NCBI RefSeq assembly: GCF_020379485.1
Contig: NC_063446.1
Span: 21,540,610-21,604,609 of the forward strand
Length of the DNA stretch: 64,000 nucleotides
Direction of reading: 5' to 3'
Origin: Brassica napus
Taxonomy: Eukaryota > Streptophyta > Magnoliopsida > Brassicales > Brassicaceae
Shown here in pieces: positions 24,044 through 36,000 of the stretch; the stretch's first letter is position 1; each line of letters begins with the position of its first letter. The position numbers were made by a program, and so were the translations under genes. The notes below the pieces were generated by a model. It was not told where the DNA came from. It did no database searches and saw only the letters and a program-made list of their open reading frames with translations.

Positions 24044-25196
24044 CTAGGTGTTTTACCCGCGCATGCGGGTATAATCTTCTTACGAATACTTATTATTTTA
24101 TGTCTTATTAATCCAAAAATCGGCATAATAAAACTCTAATTGGTGAACATGTTGAACGAAAAAAATATGGTGAATTCTTTGTTCCTCAAAATTTATATCA
24201 GTTATGTTGAAATTTTAGTCAAATTATTGAAAGGTAAATCTCACTTTTTTCTTCTAAATTCCCTATGGAAGAATGAATTTATAAGAAAAAATTTTCCTAT
24301 GCAATTTTGATAAGGAACAAATTGAAAAAAAATTCATATTTCTTTTATTTTTTCAATTCTTCAAATAAAATTTTATTTTTTTTATTTTGTTCTTTTTTTT
24401 CATTCTTCTAGTGGTCACCAACTGAAGCTATTAGAAATAGTTTAGAAAATATCTTTATATAAATATTTTTGTTTGACTAATATTTAATTATGAATTGTTT
24501 TATATCTTAATTTTTAACTTTATAATAAAAAAATATTGTTTTCAGATAGCAACACAATATATATAAGAATTCTCTTAATTTTTAAATATATTTTCACAAT
24601 TTTATTATATTAATTTATAATTAATTATTTAATATAACATATAAATTTAATATTATTAAGATAAAATTCCTGACTTATTATTATATATAGAATTCATTAA
24701 GGATTTTGTGAAAATTAATAAATATTCAGTTAAAAACTAATAATAAATCAATGACATATATAAAAGCTTAAAACCTAATAAGAAAATAAGAATTTTAATA
24801 TAACATATAAATTTAAATATTATTAAATAAAAATTCGTTTTTAATTATATATAAATTCATTACGGATATTTTTTAAATTAATAAATTAGTGATTCAGCTA
24901 AAATTATTAATAAATCAGTGACTAAGCTAAAACCTAATAAAAACATGACAAATAAGCAAAATTGAATAAAATCATAGAAAACATGACAAATAAGCAAAAT
25001 CAAAATAATTATATATCTAATTACATATTTTATAGTTATATTATTTAAATTAATAAATTATGGACTCAACTAAAAAATATTAATAAATTAATGACTCAGC
25101 TTAAACCTAATTAAAATATGACAAATAAACAAAATTACCTAAAATCATGGAAATAATGACAAATATGCTTAATCGCTTCATAAATAATAGTATAGA
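24044..25196 (-). mobile_element. Non-autonomous Helitron
   Basis: The left edge is A then CTAG, followed by the hairpin 'acccgcgcatgcgggt'. The right edge 'aataatagtataga' followed by T is the reverse complement of the typical Arabidopsis-type Helitron start TCTATACTATTATTTATG. Length 1153 bp, AT-rich, no coding. The matching region upstream of copy 5 (around 32480) lacks it. Confidence 0.85.
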
Positions 25197-25337
25197 TAGT
25201 TATGTTAAAAGGTATAATTGTATAAAAAATTGAATAAGAAAAAAATAAATCATATTTTAAAAATGTAAATAAATCATTTTTTTTTGCTATTTAAAAATTA
25301 TTAGAAAATTAAACTAAATTACTAATAGAAACTAGCG

Positions 25338-25459
25338 TGCCGGAAGCTTCTAGGACAGGTGGTCTGCGTACCACGTCAATCTCCAAGACATCTCGAGTTC
25401 GATATGCTCCTGCGGTGAGGCTAATGGCCCAGTAATAAAGTTGACGAAAAAAAATAAAA
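25338..25459 (+). mobile_element. Short SINE-like retroelement
   Basis: A 122 bp insertion bounded by the identical 14 bp repeat 'aatagaaactagcg' (25324-25337 and 25460-25473) and ending in an A-rich tail. A B-box-like 'gagttcgatatg' lies in the middle. The paralogous upstream region of copy 5 has one uninterrupted 'aatagaaactagcg' near 32941, an empty site. Confidence 0.8.
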
Positions 25460-25612
25460 AATAGAAACTAGCGCTAGTAGAATACTCTCAAAAGCTCAAA
25501 ACATACATAGACTTTCAACACTGTCGAGTCAACGGCTTTCTTTCCGGGTCTCTTTCTCTTCCCATCTCGACTCTACTTATGTCTATCCTCCCTTCTTCTC
25601 CGTAACAAAACG

Positions 25613-28545
25613 ATGAGCTTATCATGTTGTTGGAGTCGCTCTAAGCAAAAATCTGGGGAAAATAAAACTCTTTCAACGTTCAGTCTCATGGATCCTCCGA
25701 CGAGCCCCGCTGCCCAAAACCCTAGCTCTCTCCACTCCGATTCGATCATCTCATCGCTTCTTTCGTTTCCCGCTTCCACTCCGTTCTCCATCGCCTGCTC
25801 CTTCGATCGTGAGCTCGAGAAAGCTCTCGCCTCTGCTTCCGACGACGCCTCAGTTCAGGATCGTCTCCTAAATCGAACTATCCAGCTCGCGTCGCTTCTT
25901 CTGGACTCCACTGAACGATGCTTCCGCAAGAGAGCTTCTGCTCACAACTCCGTTGCCTGGGTCCTCCCTCCCGAGCTCACCGTCAAGGTAAATCAAATTT
26001 GATTAGATCTTTCTGAAAATAGACTAATCAAATTGAGGATATGTGTTAAGCTTGGATTGCTTTTTTTTTTTTAAAAGGTGTTTTCGAAGCTTGATACAAA
26101 GTCTTTGATGCAAGCGGCTGCGTGCTGCACCATGTTCAACAAATGTGCAATGGACCGTTCATCTTACGCCCACATCGACTTGACTACAGCTGATAATGAA
26201 GTTGTGTGTACCATGATCCATCGTGCTGGTAAAGAACTCAGGTGAATTCTTTTTTATTTTATTTTCTTGTAACTTCTAGTATATAACTTAGGGCCGGGAC
26301 TTATTACCCGGATTGTGATCCGGATCTAAGATCTGCTCCGAAAATAGGATATCCAAGGTGCCCAGATCCGGATCTAGATAGTAAATTCTTAGATCCGTAT
26401 ATATTGTTTTTAGGTCGGATATCCGGATCCAAGTACCCGCGGATGCCGGATAGTATAATATCTAGACGGGGATTTCCGAAAGGCACGGATCTGGATATCT
26501 TACTGCATTCAATAATGTGGGATTACTCACTCTTTTGGCTTTTGTTATTTGGTCTTTTTGGTCTATGTTTATGCTTGTAGATCCATCAAGCTTGGTCATG
26601 TTACTCGGCGATATGGACCTGATCCTGCTCCTACTTCAATTTGGTTTAATGGACCTTTTCTTTCCTCACTGGCCTATAATAATGGTTTTCTTGGGTATGT
26701 CATCATCAGAAATTTGTTTTTTTTTTTTTTTTTATGTTTAGATAGGGAAGAACTAGAGCAGGAAAAATATCCCAATACAATCTCATCATGCCTTGTTATT
26801 CCCAGAATCCATTTGTTTATGCCTTTGGAAGATGATAAAATAGAATCAGATCAAGAGAAAAAATCGACTTGAAATCTTCCCTTCTGTTGTGCATTTGAAA
26901 GTGCTGTCGCTGCCATAAATAGAGAATGGGTTCACTAGTTTCCTGCTCAAAAAAATATTCAATTAATCTTCTAATTTGCTGTCATCTTTTTTTTTTTTCT
27001 TTTATCATACAACTAGGAGTCGCTTGACAAGCCTACGGCTTTACAATGTCGGACCGATGCACTACAGCAGTGTGTTGTCAGTTTGTTCGAATCTCACTGA
27101 TCTGAGGATTGTTGGATCGTAAGTTTTCTTAGTGTGACTGCTTATTTATTTTTTGAGTTTTATGGAATTTCTTCATGTTCCCTTTTCCTTTGTGCAGAAG
27201 AGGTATAATATTTTCATCTTCTGTTCTTTAGGTTGTTTTGCTATTTTTAAATTCTGTTAATTCTTTGTGCGACATGATTGATAGCCCATTTGTTCTGTGT
27301 TTCAAGTGGCAGCAATTCTCCATATATGAATCTATTTATGACCCTGTCAAAAAAATGTCGTCTGATAGAGCACCTGTGCTTAGTGAGCCATCACCCCCTA
27401 GGTAAAAGCTTCTCCACTAAATCGCTGTGGAGCTTATTGTTTTTGTTTATCCCAGGTTTTCTCAAGCTTGCCTGATGTGTAACAGGTAATATAGACGCGT
27501 CAACAGCTTCACACTTGATAGAGTTGGTGACCAAGTCCCCCAACTTAACTTCTCTAACACTCCTATGTTTTCAACTAACCAGTGAAATAGTCCGGAGTCT
27601 TGTTGAGGTAGAGATGGCTTCTATTCGATTTTACTGCTAATTTCTTCTCTCTCTTTTATTGGATTACTATCTATGCTTTTATACAACAAGGATAACATCT
27701 GCATGTTATTTCCAGAGTTGTCGAAAACTGAAGTACCTGAATCTGTCCAGATCACCTAAAATCGATGGTTGTTTTTTGAGGTGCAAATACAAAATGTTAA
27801 ATAGCGCAATTTCATCCAAAAGTCCTTATTATCATAATTTCACATAGTACAAAAAATATTGTTGCTGGTAGGGATTTGGGGAATAGCTGCAAAGAGAGTC
27901 CACTCGAGACTCTAATAATGCGCAACTGCGTTAAACTAGAGGAGGTAAATGTTTTTGAGTTGTTACATCAGGTCTTGCTTGATCGATCCTTACACTCACT
28001 GACCTTGATGTTTCAGAAAGAAGTCTTGGAACTCTGCAACTCATTACTCAAAGGAAACTTCAAATTCATTCGTCACATTGTAAGTTTTTCTTATAGAAAA
28101 TTATATTAGCTGTGTTTGTTTTTAATCATCGTCTTATTGGTTTGCTCACTCTAATAGGATGTTTCAAGCAATAACGGCCTAGTTTCTGATGATGGCCGGA
28201 GATCTTACAAACCAAAGTAACTGATTGATCCTTTCATTGTTAAACATCTTACCAACGGCTCATTGAGTTGTGGTGTGTTGTAGGTTTCCTGTGGAGAAGC
28301 TGAAAGAAGAAAGACCAGATGTAACACTTGTGGCGGATTTTCCATTAGAAAGGTCTTCTCCATCGATTACTATCTTAGACTTTTACAGTAATTTGATCAG
28401 AGAACTAAAATGCAGGTCAGTGAAGCGTTATCATGTCGGGGTTGAAGGGGATGACGAAGAGCTGAGGGAGATAGAGATGATGGACGCCAAGAACGATGAA
28501 GAGGAGAATGATGACTCGTTTGACGATGACTATGATGACGTTTAG
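25613..28545 (+). CDS. SKIP17: SKIP17-like F-box/LRR protein, copy 4 (12 exons, 474 aa)
   Basis: Exons: 25613-25987, 26078-26241, 26581-26694, 27017-27118, 27313-27401, 27486-27607, 27716-27780, 27872-27944, 28017-28079, 28158-28216, 28284-28352, 28416-28545. The joined frame is open. Predicted role as for the other copies: SCF substrate receptor with an F-box spanning exons 1-2 and leucine-rich repeats after it. Exon 4 is 9 bp shorter than in copy 3 and has a different LRR face (LYNVGPMHYSSVLS). The 5' 1.2 kb matches copy 3 almost base for base; the part from exon 8 on matches copy 5. The gene therefore looks like a recombinant or a product of gene conversion. The tail is Asp-rich (DSFDDDYDDV). 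ATG 25613 has a CT-rich leader resembling that of copy 5. Confidence 0.82.
26290..26500. repeat. GGATCC-rich element in intron 2 of copy 4
   Basis: Practically identical to the element in intron 2 of copy 3 (17755-17968), including its ends. Shared by descent with the duplicated gene rather than inserted separately. Confidence 0.7.
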
Positions 28546-28606
28546 GTTTGATGATTGGAGGAGTTGTTAATCAATCAATTGTCAATATATCCGGCACGAT
28601 GGACAT

Positions 28607-28830
28607 ATGAATGTTTCTTCCTACATCCAAAGCCCTAACCCTAGTTCCCTTCTTGTTGTTCATCTCATTCCTCTTTGTTTCCTGAATGCCCTCCGACTTC
28701 TGTTAGCTGCTGCTTCTTTGATCAGGCGGTTGGTCAAGCTATCTATCTCCTCTACTTCTGGTGATGATGACTCAGTTCAGGATCTTCTCATCGATCGTGA
28801 ATCTATTCTTCATAAACAATTCCCAATGGT
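28607..28830 (+). pseudogene. SKIP17: Exon-1 remnant behind copy 4
   Basis: Begins MNVSSYIQSPNPSSLLV and reaches the family block GDDDSVQDLLIDRESILHKQ, with frame changes relative to real exon 1 sequences. No donor or exon 2 follows. Homologous to the stubs behind copies 3 and 5. Confidence 0.7.
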
Positions 28831-29147
28831 AGAGGTACAAATTGAAGAAACAAATTCGTCTCGTGTGAACTCTTATTATGAGTTGGTATCTTCGATGCTA
28901 TGACGACATGGTTTTTTTTGCAGTAATACATATCTTTAAAACCATCAGCTACTCTTCTCCTTCTTTCAGCAATCAGTTCTGAAAAACAAAAATTGAAATA
29001 CCAAATTTAACAGCCAAAAGAAGAACACAAAACCATCAGATCTCTCAAAATGTCTGAATATGTTTTATCACATTCATTGGCTGTGATCAAGAAGAAAAAT
29101 TATACCTCTAGCTTCCGTGCACATCTTTGTCGGCTTCAGATGGAACT

Positions 29148-29807
29148 AGGCCTGGGCATTTTACCTGGATCTGAAAACCAGATCGGAAACCGACCCGGAA
29201 AATCTCGACCCGATCCGAAACCGATCTTTTTACCCTATTGGGTCTTGTTGTGAAGGACCCGCGGGTCTTGGACCCGATCTGAGTAGGGTACCCGAAAACC
29301 CGAAACTTCTTATATATATTAGGTATATATAAATGTTTCAGTTTATTTTTGGTATTATGGATTTTTTTAAGTTTCAAATTTTAGTTTTTGGGTATGGTTT
29401 TGGGTTTCGGATAAAATTTAGATTTTCAAAAATATAATTGGGATAATCAGATGAATTTCAGATATTTTCATGTTTTTGGATCAGATTTTAAATAAAATTT
29501 ATCATATTTTTTTAGTATTTAAATATTTTCTGTGTGTTTTAGGTATTTTTTTGGGTTGGACCCGACGTGACCCAAACTGAACCCGATCCGTAACCAAACC
29601 GAATCCGAATCAACAAACTCTAATTACCCTATTGGGTCCAACTATCTTAGACTTGACCCGACTCGGATCCGAGAAGACCCGGCCCCGAGAAGACCGGAAC
29701 CGAGAATTTCAAATTATCCTATCGGGTCCTAAACTCTTATACCCGAAAGATCCGGACTGACAATGACCCGATCCGAACCCGACCCGAGGATCCGAATGCC
29801 CAGGCCT
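29148..29807. mobile_element. Mutator-type element with GACCCGA-rich interior
   Basis: Perfect 13 bp terminal inverted repeats (aggcctgggcatt at the left, aatgcccaggcct at the right) and a 10 bp flanking duplication 'agatggaact' at 29138-29147 and 29808-29817. The interior is packed with GACCCG, CCCGAAAC and GATCCG words near both ends. The corresponding spot behind copy 5 (36756-36765) has a single 'agatggaact', an empty site. No transposase is encoded. Confidence 0.88.
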
Positions 29808-29817
29808 AGATGGAACT

Positions 29818-31107
29818 TTCAAATTCATCTATTTGACCCGTTAAACCAAATGAATCGGAATATGTTATTGCTATTTCAAGATCTTTATCCCTTAAACTTG
29901 TTAGTAAAAATAAGGTAGATTAAGATATGATAAATTTCAATTATCAAAATATTTGGAAGTATTTAATAAATACTAAGAATAGATATATTTTCTATAAGTT
30001 GTTAGATAATTTAAAAGTGTCAAATTTTGTATTTTAAGATACGATATTTTAAAGGGATGTATATCTGTCAATTAATATTGTAGATAAAATTGAAAAAAAT
30101 GTTCTTAGTGTTTTAGGGATATTTTGAAAGATTTCAGTTATTAATCTTTGTTAATATATAAATGAATATTATCTAAGTTGTTTAATTTTTATATTGTTTC
30201 AAGAATATATTTCATATTCTGAACAAAAATAAATGTATTATATTAGATAGTAATCATTCATGAGTATTTGATTGCAAACTTGACGAATATATGTTAATAT
30301 TTCATTTCATATGACATAATATGTGACTCCATTTTTATGAAATATAAAAGACGATAGAAAGTATAAAAACAACGTGTTCATTTAATTTGGCATAATTTGT
30401 TATTATATTGCATGATTAGTCCAATGTATAACTTTCTTTTGTTATGTATTTTAAATGTTACATAAAATATTTTTGACTCATCATTAAAAGGTCAAAGAAT
30501 GGAGAATATAATTTGCATAGAATTTGAATTATAGTATACACAAATGCACGATAAAATAAAAGATGGATAATTATATAATAAAATTCAGATGCATCTACGA
30601 TTGAATAGTAATTGTTAGGCGTTAATATTGGATGCAAAGATTAATAAAAAATCATGGTAATATTAGCAGCACACAAATCTAAAAGCCAAACATAAGAAAC
30701 AATATTTATTTATATAAAATTGGATATTTAAGATATTTATTTAAAATTTAAATACTTATTTTTAGATATTATTTAAAAATAGAATTGAATTTTTGTAAGT
30801 ACATATTTATGTTTCAAATATTTATATTTGTGATTAATTTGGACATTCTGATCAATTTTTTTTTCCGGGCTACCTGTTCGGATTCGGCTAATAACAATTC
30901 GGGTTTGGATATGTTTTGTACCATCCAACAAGACCCATTCTGGTATTTTTTACATTTCGGAAAGGTATAGATCGATTTTTTTGGTTTTGTTTCGATTCTG
31001 ACTTCGGGTTATGGATTTTATCAAGCTTACTTTAAATTAAGGTAAAATACGATTATATAAAGCTTTCATCGAAAATTATCCTGCACTTTCAAAGCGCGGA
31101 TCAAAAT
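29818..31107. other. Spacer behind copy 4, no gene
   Basis: AT-rich. The part from about 29845 to 30200 is homologous to the spacer behind copy 5 (38345-38558 plus 39631-39790). The part at 30720-31030 is a copy of the dispersed repeat at 3770-4075. Confidence 0.6.
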
Positions 31108-31111
31108 CTAG
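31075..31111 (+). mobile_element. Helitron 3' terminus (5' end not located)
   Basis: The sequence 'aaagcgcggatcaaaatctag' followed by T has the hairpin remnant and CTAG end of a plus-strand Helitron, and the sequence after it (from 31112) resumes homology to the region behind the exon-1 stub (from about 28925). The matching 5' TC end lies somewhere in 30200-30700 but was not identified. Confidence 0.5.
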
Positions 31112-31440
31112 TATATCTTTAAAACCATCAGCTACTCTTCTCCTTCTTTCAGCAATCAGTTCCGAAAAAAAAATGAAATACCAAATTTAACAGCCAAAAG
31201 AAGAACACAAAACCATCAGATCTCTCAAAATGTCTAAAAATGTTTTATGACATTTTGGCTTTGATCAATAAGAATAATTATACCTCTATCTTCCGTACAA
31301 ATCGTTGTCGGCTTCTGATGGATGTGTAGATTCTTCCGGGTACTGAATAATGTAAGTTGGGTCTGACTACAAAGGCACGGCAGGGATGGAGAGACTTCCA
31401 TCTGTCTTTTGTCTCACTCGGCCCATCCTCCGGATGTAAA
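31112..31440 (-). pseudogene. Unidentified minus-strand gene remnant (3' exon)
   Basis: On the minus strand a frame reads SDPTYIIQYPEESTHPSEAD and ends NDLYGR before a stop at about 31283. Two related but further damaged copies lie at about 28930-29147 (ends SEADKDVHGS) and 36540-36775. The repeated acidic C-terminus suggests the last exon of a real protein that I do not recognise, multiplied with the F-box units. Confidence 0.4.
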
Positions 31441-31711
31441 AGAAAAAACGAGATTAACCGAGCAAAAGACTGATTTTTCTCTGTATAGTTCCTAGAGAGA
31501 GAATTGAAAACGACCTAGATTTTTATTGTATAGCAAGCTCGATTCGAACATGAACTCGCTTTGAATTTCTAACTCTTTTTTTTACCTTGATTTCCTCATA
31601 ACATAAACTAGAGTTTCTACATGCTTTGTCCCTTAATCATTTATATTAGCATCATCATCCCAAACTCACTATTCAACAATGGTAAAAAGAAGGTAAAAAG
31701 AAACCGATTTT

Positions 31712-31928
31712 TTAAGCAGAGGCGGTAGTCCAGTGGCGCTTGAGGAAATATACCCAATACGGCGAACCCTGGTTCGAACCCCGCTGGCCACACGGATATG
31801 GGCTATTGCTTTCGGCTCATTTGAATGCACAGGAGAAGGTCTATCCGTGGGCTGTACCTCCACCCGGAGATTAGGTCTGTGTCTTTAATACACCCGGATT
31901 TAACCTTTTTAAGTTAAAAAAAAACAAT
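31712..31928 (+). mobile_element. tRNA-derived SINE
   Basis: Has a pol III A box (tagtccagtgg) and an intact B box (ggttcgaaccc) near 31775, a tRNA-like head, a unique body and an A-rich end (aagttaaaaaaaaac). Flanked by an identical 20 bp duplication at 31692-31711 and 31929-31948 beginning 'ggtaaaaagaaacc'. It is 217 bp long. Not a functional tRNA gene because the acceptor stem is absent. Confidence 0.9.
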
Positions 31929-31948
31929 GGTAAAAAGAAACCGATTTT

Positions 31949-32584
31949 GAAGAGGGTAGTGTCAAAAAGTTTGAGCAGTATGTAAAGATCCATCTTATTC
32001 ATCAAGTAACGGAGGCAAGCTCCATATATACAAGTATGGACGATAACCTAAAGCCTGTTATACAAACTGGGATACACACAATACATCTGTCGGCCCAATA
32101 CTCCCCTTTCAGTGTGGAGGTTACAAATCCTGAGCTTGAATAAATGCTTCAGATTCACGAAAATCCAGAAAAAAATTAGAATATTTAGATATATATATGA
32201 ACACAATAAATATAAAAATCGTACAGTCATTGAAGACTTTGTTAAATACAAAGCAAAGTACACATAAATTAATTTTTAATATCATTCAAACAGAAAAAAA
32301 TAAGTACACATAAATTAATTTTTCATATCATTCAAACAGAAAAAAATAATATTAATAATAGTATAGTAGTAATTAATAGGCATACAAACATATATAAATT
32401 TAAATTTTATATAACTAATAAAAATATAGATATGCTTATAAACACAACTTATATATTTACATATACAAATAAAGAGATAAAGCTATCTTAAGGGTGTTGA
32501 TAAAAAAAAGCTATCTTAAGGGTATAAGAACTTAAATAGAAAAATAATAATTCATATTTTGAATACATATGTATATAAATCAAA
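31949..32584. other. Spacer upstream of copy 5
   Basis: AT-rich. From about 32170 it is homologous to the region upstream of copy 4 (from about 23450), but without the Helitron and SINE found there. A 15 bp word 'agctatcttaagggt' is duplicated at 32480-32523. No gene seen. Confidence 0.5.
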
Positions 32585-32884
32585 GAAAAATTTCCTTAGA
32601 TATCCGTTTTTAGTTTATTTTCAGGACTTCAAGGAAGAAAATGACCAAAATAAATTTATTAAAAGGTAAATAAAAAATAAATATGTACTTATACTCAAGG
32701 GTTAACTAATCTATACTTACGTTTAGAGTTAAAAAGTGTATTTTGGGGATAAAATTTCAAATTTAAAAAAAAAAAAATAAATATTAAAAAATTCATAATA
32801 AAAATGATCTATTTTGGTCATTTTATTTTCTAAATGTTATTTTTGTGACAAAAACTTAAAAATGGATATTTGAGAGAATTGCCC
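32585..32884. mobile_element. Mutator-type MITE
   Basis: A 300 bp element with arms containing 'gaaaatgaccaaaata' and the complementary 'attttggtcatttta', ending 'agagaattgccc'. A 9 bp duplication 'taaatcaaa' flanks it (32576-32584, 32885-32893). The matching place upstream of copy 4 (about 25272) has no insertion. Confidence 0.82.
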
Positions 32885-33071
32885 TAAATCAAATTTATTT
32901 TGCTTACTAAAAATTATATGAAAATGAAACTAAATTATAAATAGAAACTAGCGCGAATAGAAATGCTCGCTACTATCAAAAAACATAACAGAGAGTTCAT
33001 CCTCAACAACTCTTTTTTTCTCTCTTTTTCTCTTCTCATCTCAACTCTTTCTTCTGTCACTACTAAAAACG

Positions 33072-36000
33072 ATGAGCTTATCACGTTGTTGGAGTCGCTC
33101 TAAGAATAAATCTGGAGAAAAGAAAACTCTTGTAACGAACCCCACCCGAAACCTTAGCTGCCTCCACGCCGACTCAATAATCTCATCGCTCCTTTCGTTT
33201 CCAGATTACTCTCCCTTCTCCATCGCCTGCGCCTTCGATCGTGGGCTCCAGAAAGCTCTCGCCCCTGCTTCCGATGACGCCTCTGTTCAGGATCGTCTCC
33301 TGGATCGAACTATACAACTCGCGTCCGTTCTTTTAGAATCCACTAAACGATGCTTACGCGAGAGAGCTGCCGCTCACAACTCCAGTTCCTGGTTCCTCCC
33401 TCCAGAACTCACAATCAAGGTAATCAAATTCATTAGAGCTTTCTGGAGATGGAGTTTGAGGATATCTTAATTTTGGATTGTTTAGGTGTTTTCGAAGCTT
33501 GATACAAAGTCTTTGATGCAAGCGGCTGCGTGCTGCACCATGTTTAACAAATGTGCAATGGACCGTTCATCTTACGCCCACATCGACTTGACTACATCTG
33601 ATAATGAAGTTGTGTGTACCATGATCCATCGTGCTGGTAAAGAACTCAGGTGAATTCTTTTTTTATTTTATTTTTTTGTAACTTATAGTATATAACTTAG
33701 GGCCGAGACTTATTACGAGATCTCTGCTCCGAAAATAGGATATATGGGGTGCTCGGATCCAGATCTGGATAATAAAATCTTGGATCCGTCGAAACCGAAT
33801 TAGTATCCGCATATTTTGATTTTTAGATCCGAATCCTAGTACCAGCGGGTAGTAATATAATATTTAGATGGATATTCAAAATCCGGGGATTCGGATCCGG
33901 ATCTGAGTACACCCGAATAGTATAATATCTAGATGTTGGATCTCCGGAAGCCACGGAAAATTTTCCGGATATCCAGGTCACACTCCTAAATTATACTCCC
34001 TCTGTTCCTAAAAGATCTATGTTTTAGAATTTTCACACTTTTTAATAAAACATATTAAAACTTAGCTATAAATGCATTGTTTTTTGTAATTTTATATTTT
34101 TTTATATTTTTAAACCAATAAGATTTTAAAAAATGTAATTAATGTTCTTGAACTTCACAATTTTTCATTATTAGTTGACAAAAATTACATTGAAAATATA
34201 AAATATTTTTTTTTTTGAAACAAAAGTTTTCTCTAAAATATGATTTTTTTAGGAACGAAAGGAATATAACTTACTGCATTCAATAATGTGGGATCACTCT
34301 TTTGGCTTTTGTTATTTGAACTTGGTCTATGTTTATGCTTGTAGATCTCTCAAGCTTGGTCATGTTACTCGTCGACATGGACCTGCTCCTGCTCCAATTT
34401 GGTTTAATGGACCTTTTCTTTCCTCACTATCCTATAATCATGGTTTTCTTTGGTATGTCGTCATCAAAAATTTGTTTTTTTTTTTTAATGTTTAGATAGG
34501 AAAGAAGTTGAGCTAGAAAAATATCCCAATAAAATCTCATCATGCCTTGTTATTCCCTGAAATTCATTTGTTCATGCTCTTGGGAAGATAATAAAATAGA
34601 ATCAAACCTGAGATTCGCAATCAATAGAATCTCTGTCGCTGCCATAAATAGAGAATGGCTTCACTAGTTTCCTGCTCAAGAAATATTCATTCAATCTTCT
34701 AATTTGCTTTCATCTTTCTTTTTTTCATTCAACTAGGAGTCGCTTGAGAAGCCTACGGCTTTACAATATCAGATGGATGACCTGTAGTTCCTCATTCGAG
34801 GTGTTGTCATTTTGTTCTAATCTCACTGATCTGAGGATTGTTGGATCGTAAGTTGTCTTTGTGTGGCTGCTTATTTATTTTTGAGTTTATGGAATTTCTT
34901 CATGTTCCTTTCCCTTTGTGCACAAGAGGTATCATATTTTCATCTTCTGTTCTTTAGGTTGTTTTGCTATTTTAAATTCAGTTAGTTCTTTCTGCGACAT
35001 GATTGATAATCTCTAACTTTTTTTTTGCATTACTATGTGTTTCATGTGGCAGCAATTGTCCATTTAGGCAGCTATTTATGACCCTGACCAAAAAATGTCG
35101 TCTGATAGAGCACCTGTGCTTAGGGACCTATTTCCCCCTAGGTAAAAGCTTCTCCACTAAATTTCGCTGTGGAGCTTATTGTTTTGTTTTCTCAAGCTTG
35201 CCTAATGTGTAGTAGGTACAATGGACGCGTCAACAGTTTCACACTTGATAGAGTTGGTGACCAACTCCCCCAACTTAACTTCTCTAACACTCATAGGTTT
35301 TCAACTAACCAATGAAATGGCCCGGAATCTTGTTGAGGTATGACTTCTATTCGATTTTCTTATCTCTTTAATTGGATACCATCTATACTTTTACAGAAAA
35401 CCATTAATATTTGGAGGTTATTTGCAGAGTTCTCAAAAACTGAAGTACCTGAATTTGTCCAGATCGCCTAAAATCAATGGTCATTTTCTGAGGTGCAAAT
35501 ACAAAATGTTAAGCTTAGTTTCATCCAAAAGTCATTATCAAATTTTCACATTGCTCGAAAATATTGGTAGGGATTTGGGGAATAGCTGCAAAGAGAGTCC
35601 ACTCGAGACTCTAATAATGCGCAACTGCGTTAAACTAGAGGAGGTAAATGTTTTTGAGTTGTTACATCAGGTCTTGCTTGATCGATCCTTACACTCACTG
35701 ACCTTGATGTTTCAGAAAGAAGTCTTGGAACTCTGCAACTCATTACTCAAAGGAAACTTCAAATTCATTCGTCACATTGTAAGTTTTTCTTATAGAAAAT
35801 TATATTAGCTTTGTTTGTTTTTAATCGTCCTCTTATTGGTTTGCTCACTCTTATAGGATGTTTCAAGCAATAACGGCCTAGTTTCTGATGATGGCCAGAG
35901 ATCTTACAAACCAAAGTAACTGATTGATCCTTTCATTGTTAAACATCTTACCAACGGCTCATTGAGTTGTGGTGTGTTGTAGGTTTCCTGTGGAGAAGCT

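Noticed and set aside
25573..25791. Antisense frames over exon 1 of F-box copies (also 17055-17255 and 49036-49218)
   Set aside because: They are shadows of the conserved exon 1 on the other strand and contain no domain.
31720..31790. tRNA gene
   Set aside because: A and B boxes are good, but there is no acceptor-stem pairing and the sequence continues into a SINE body with an A tail and 20 bp target duplication.
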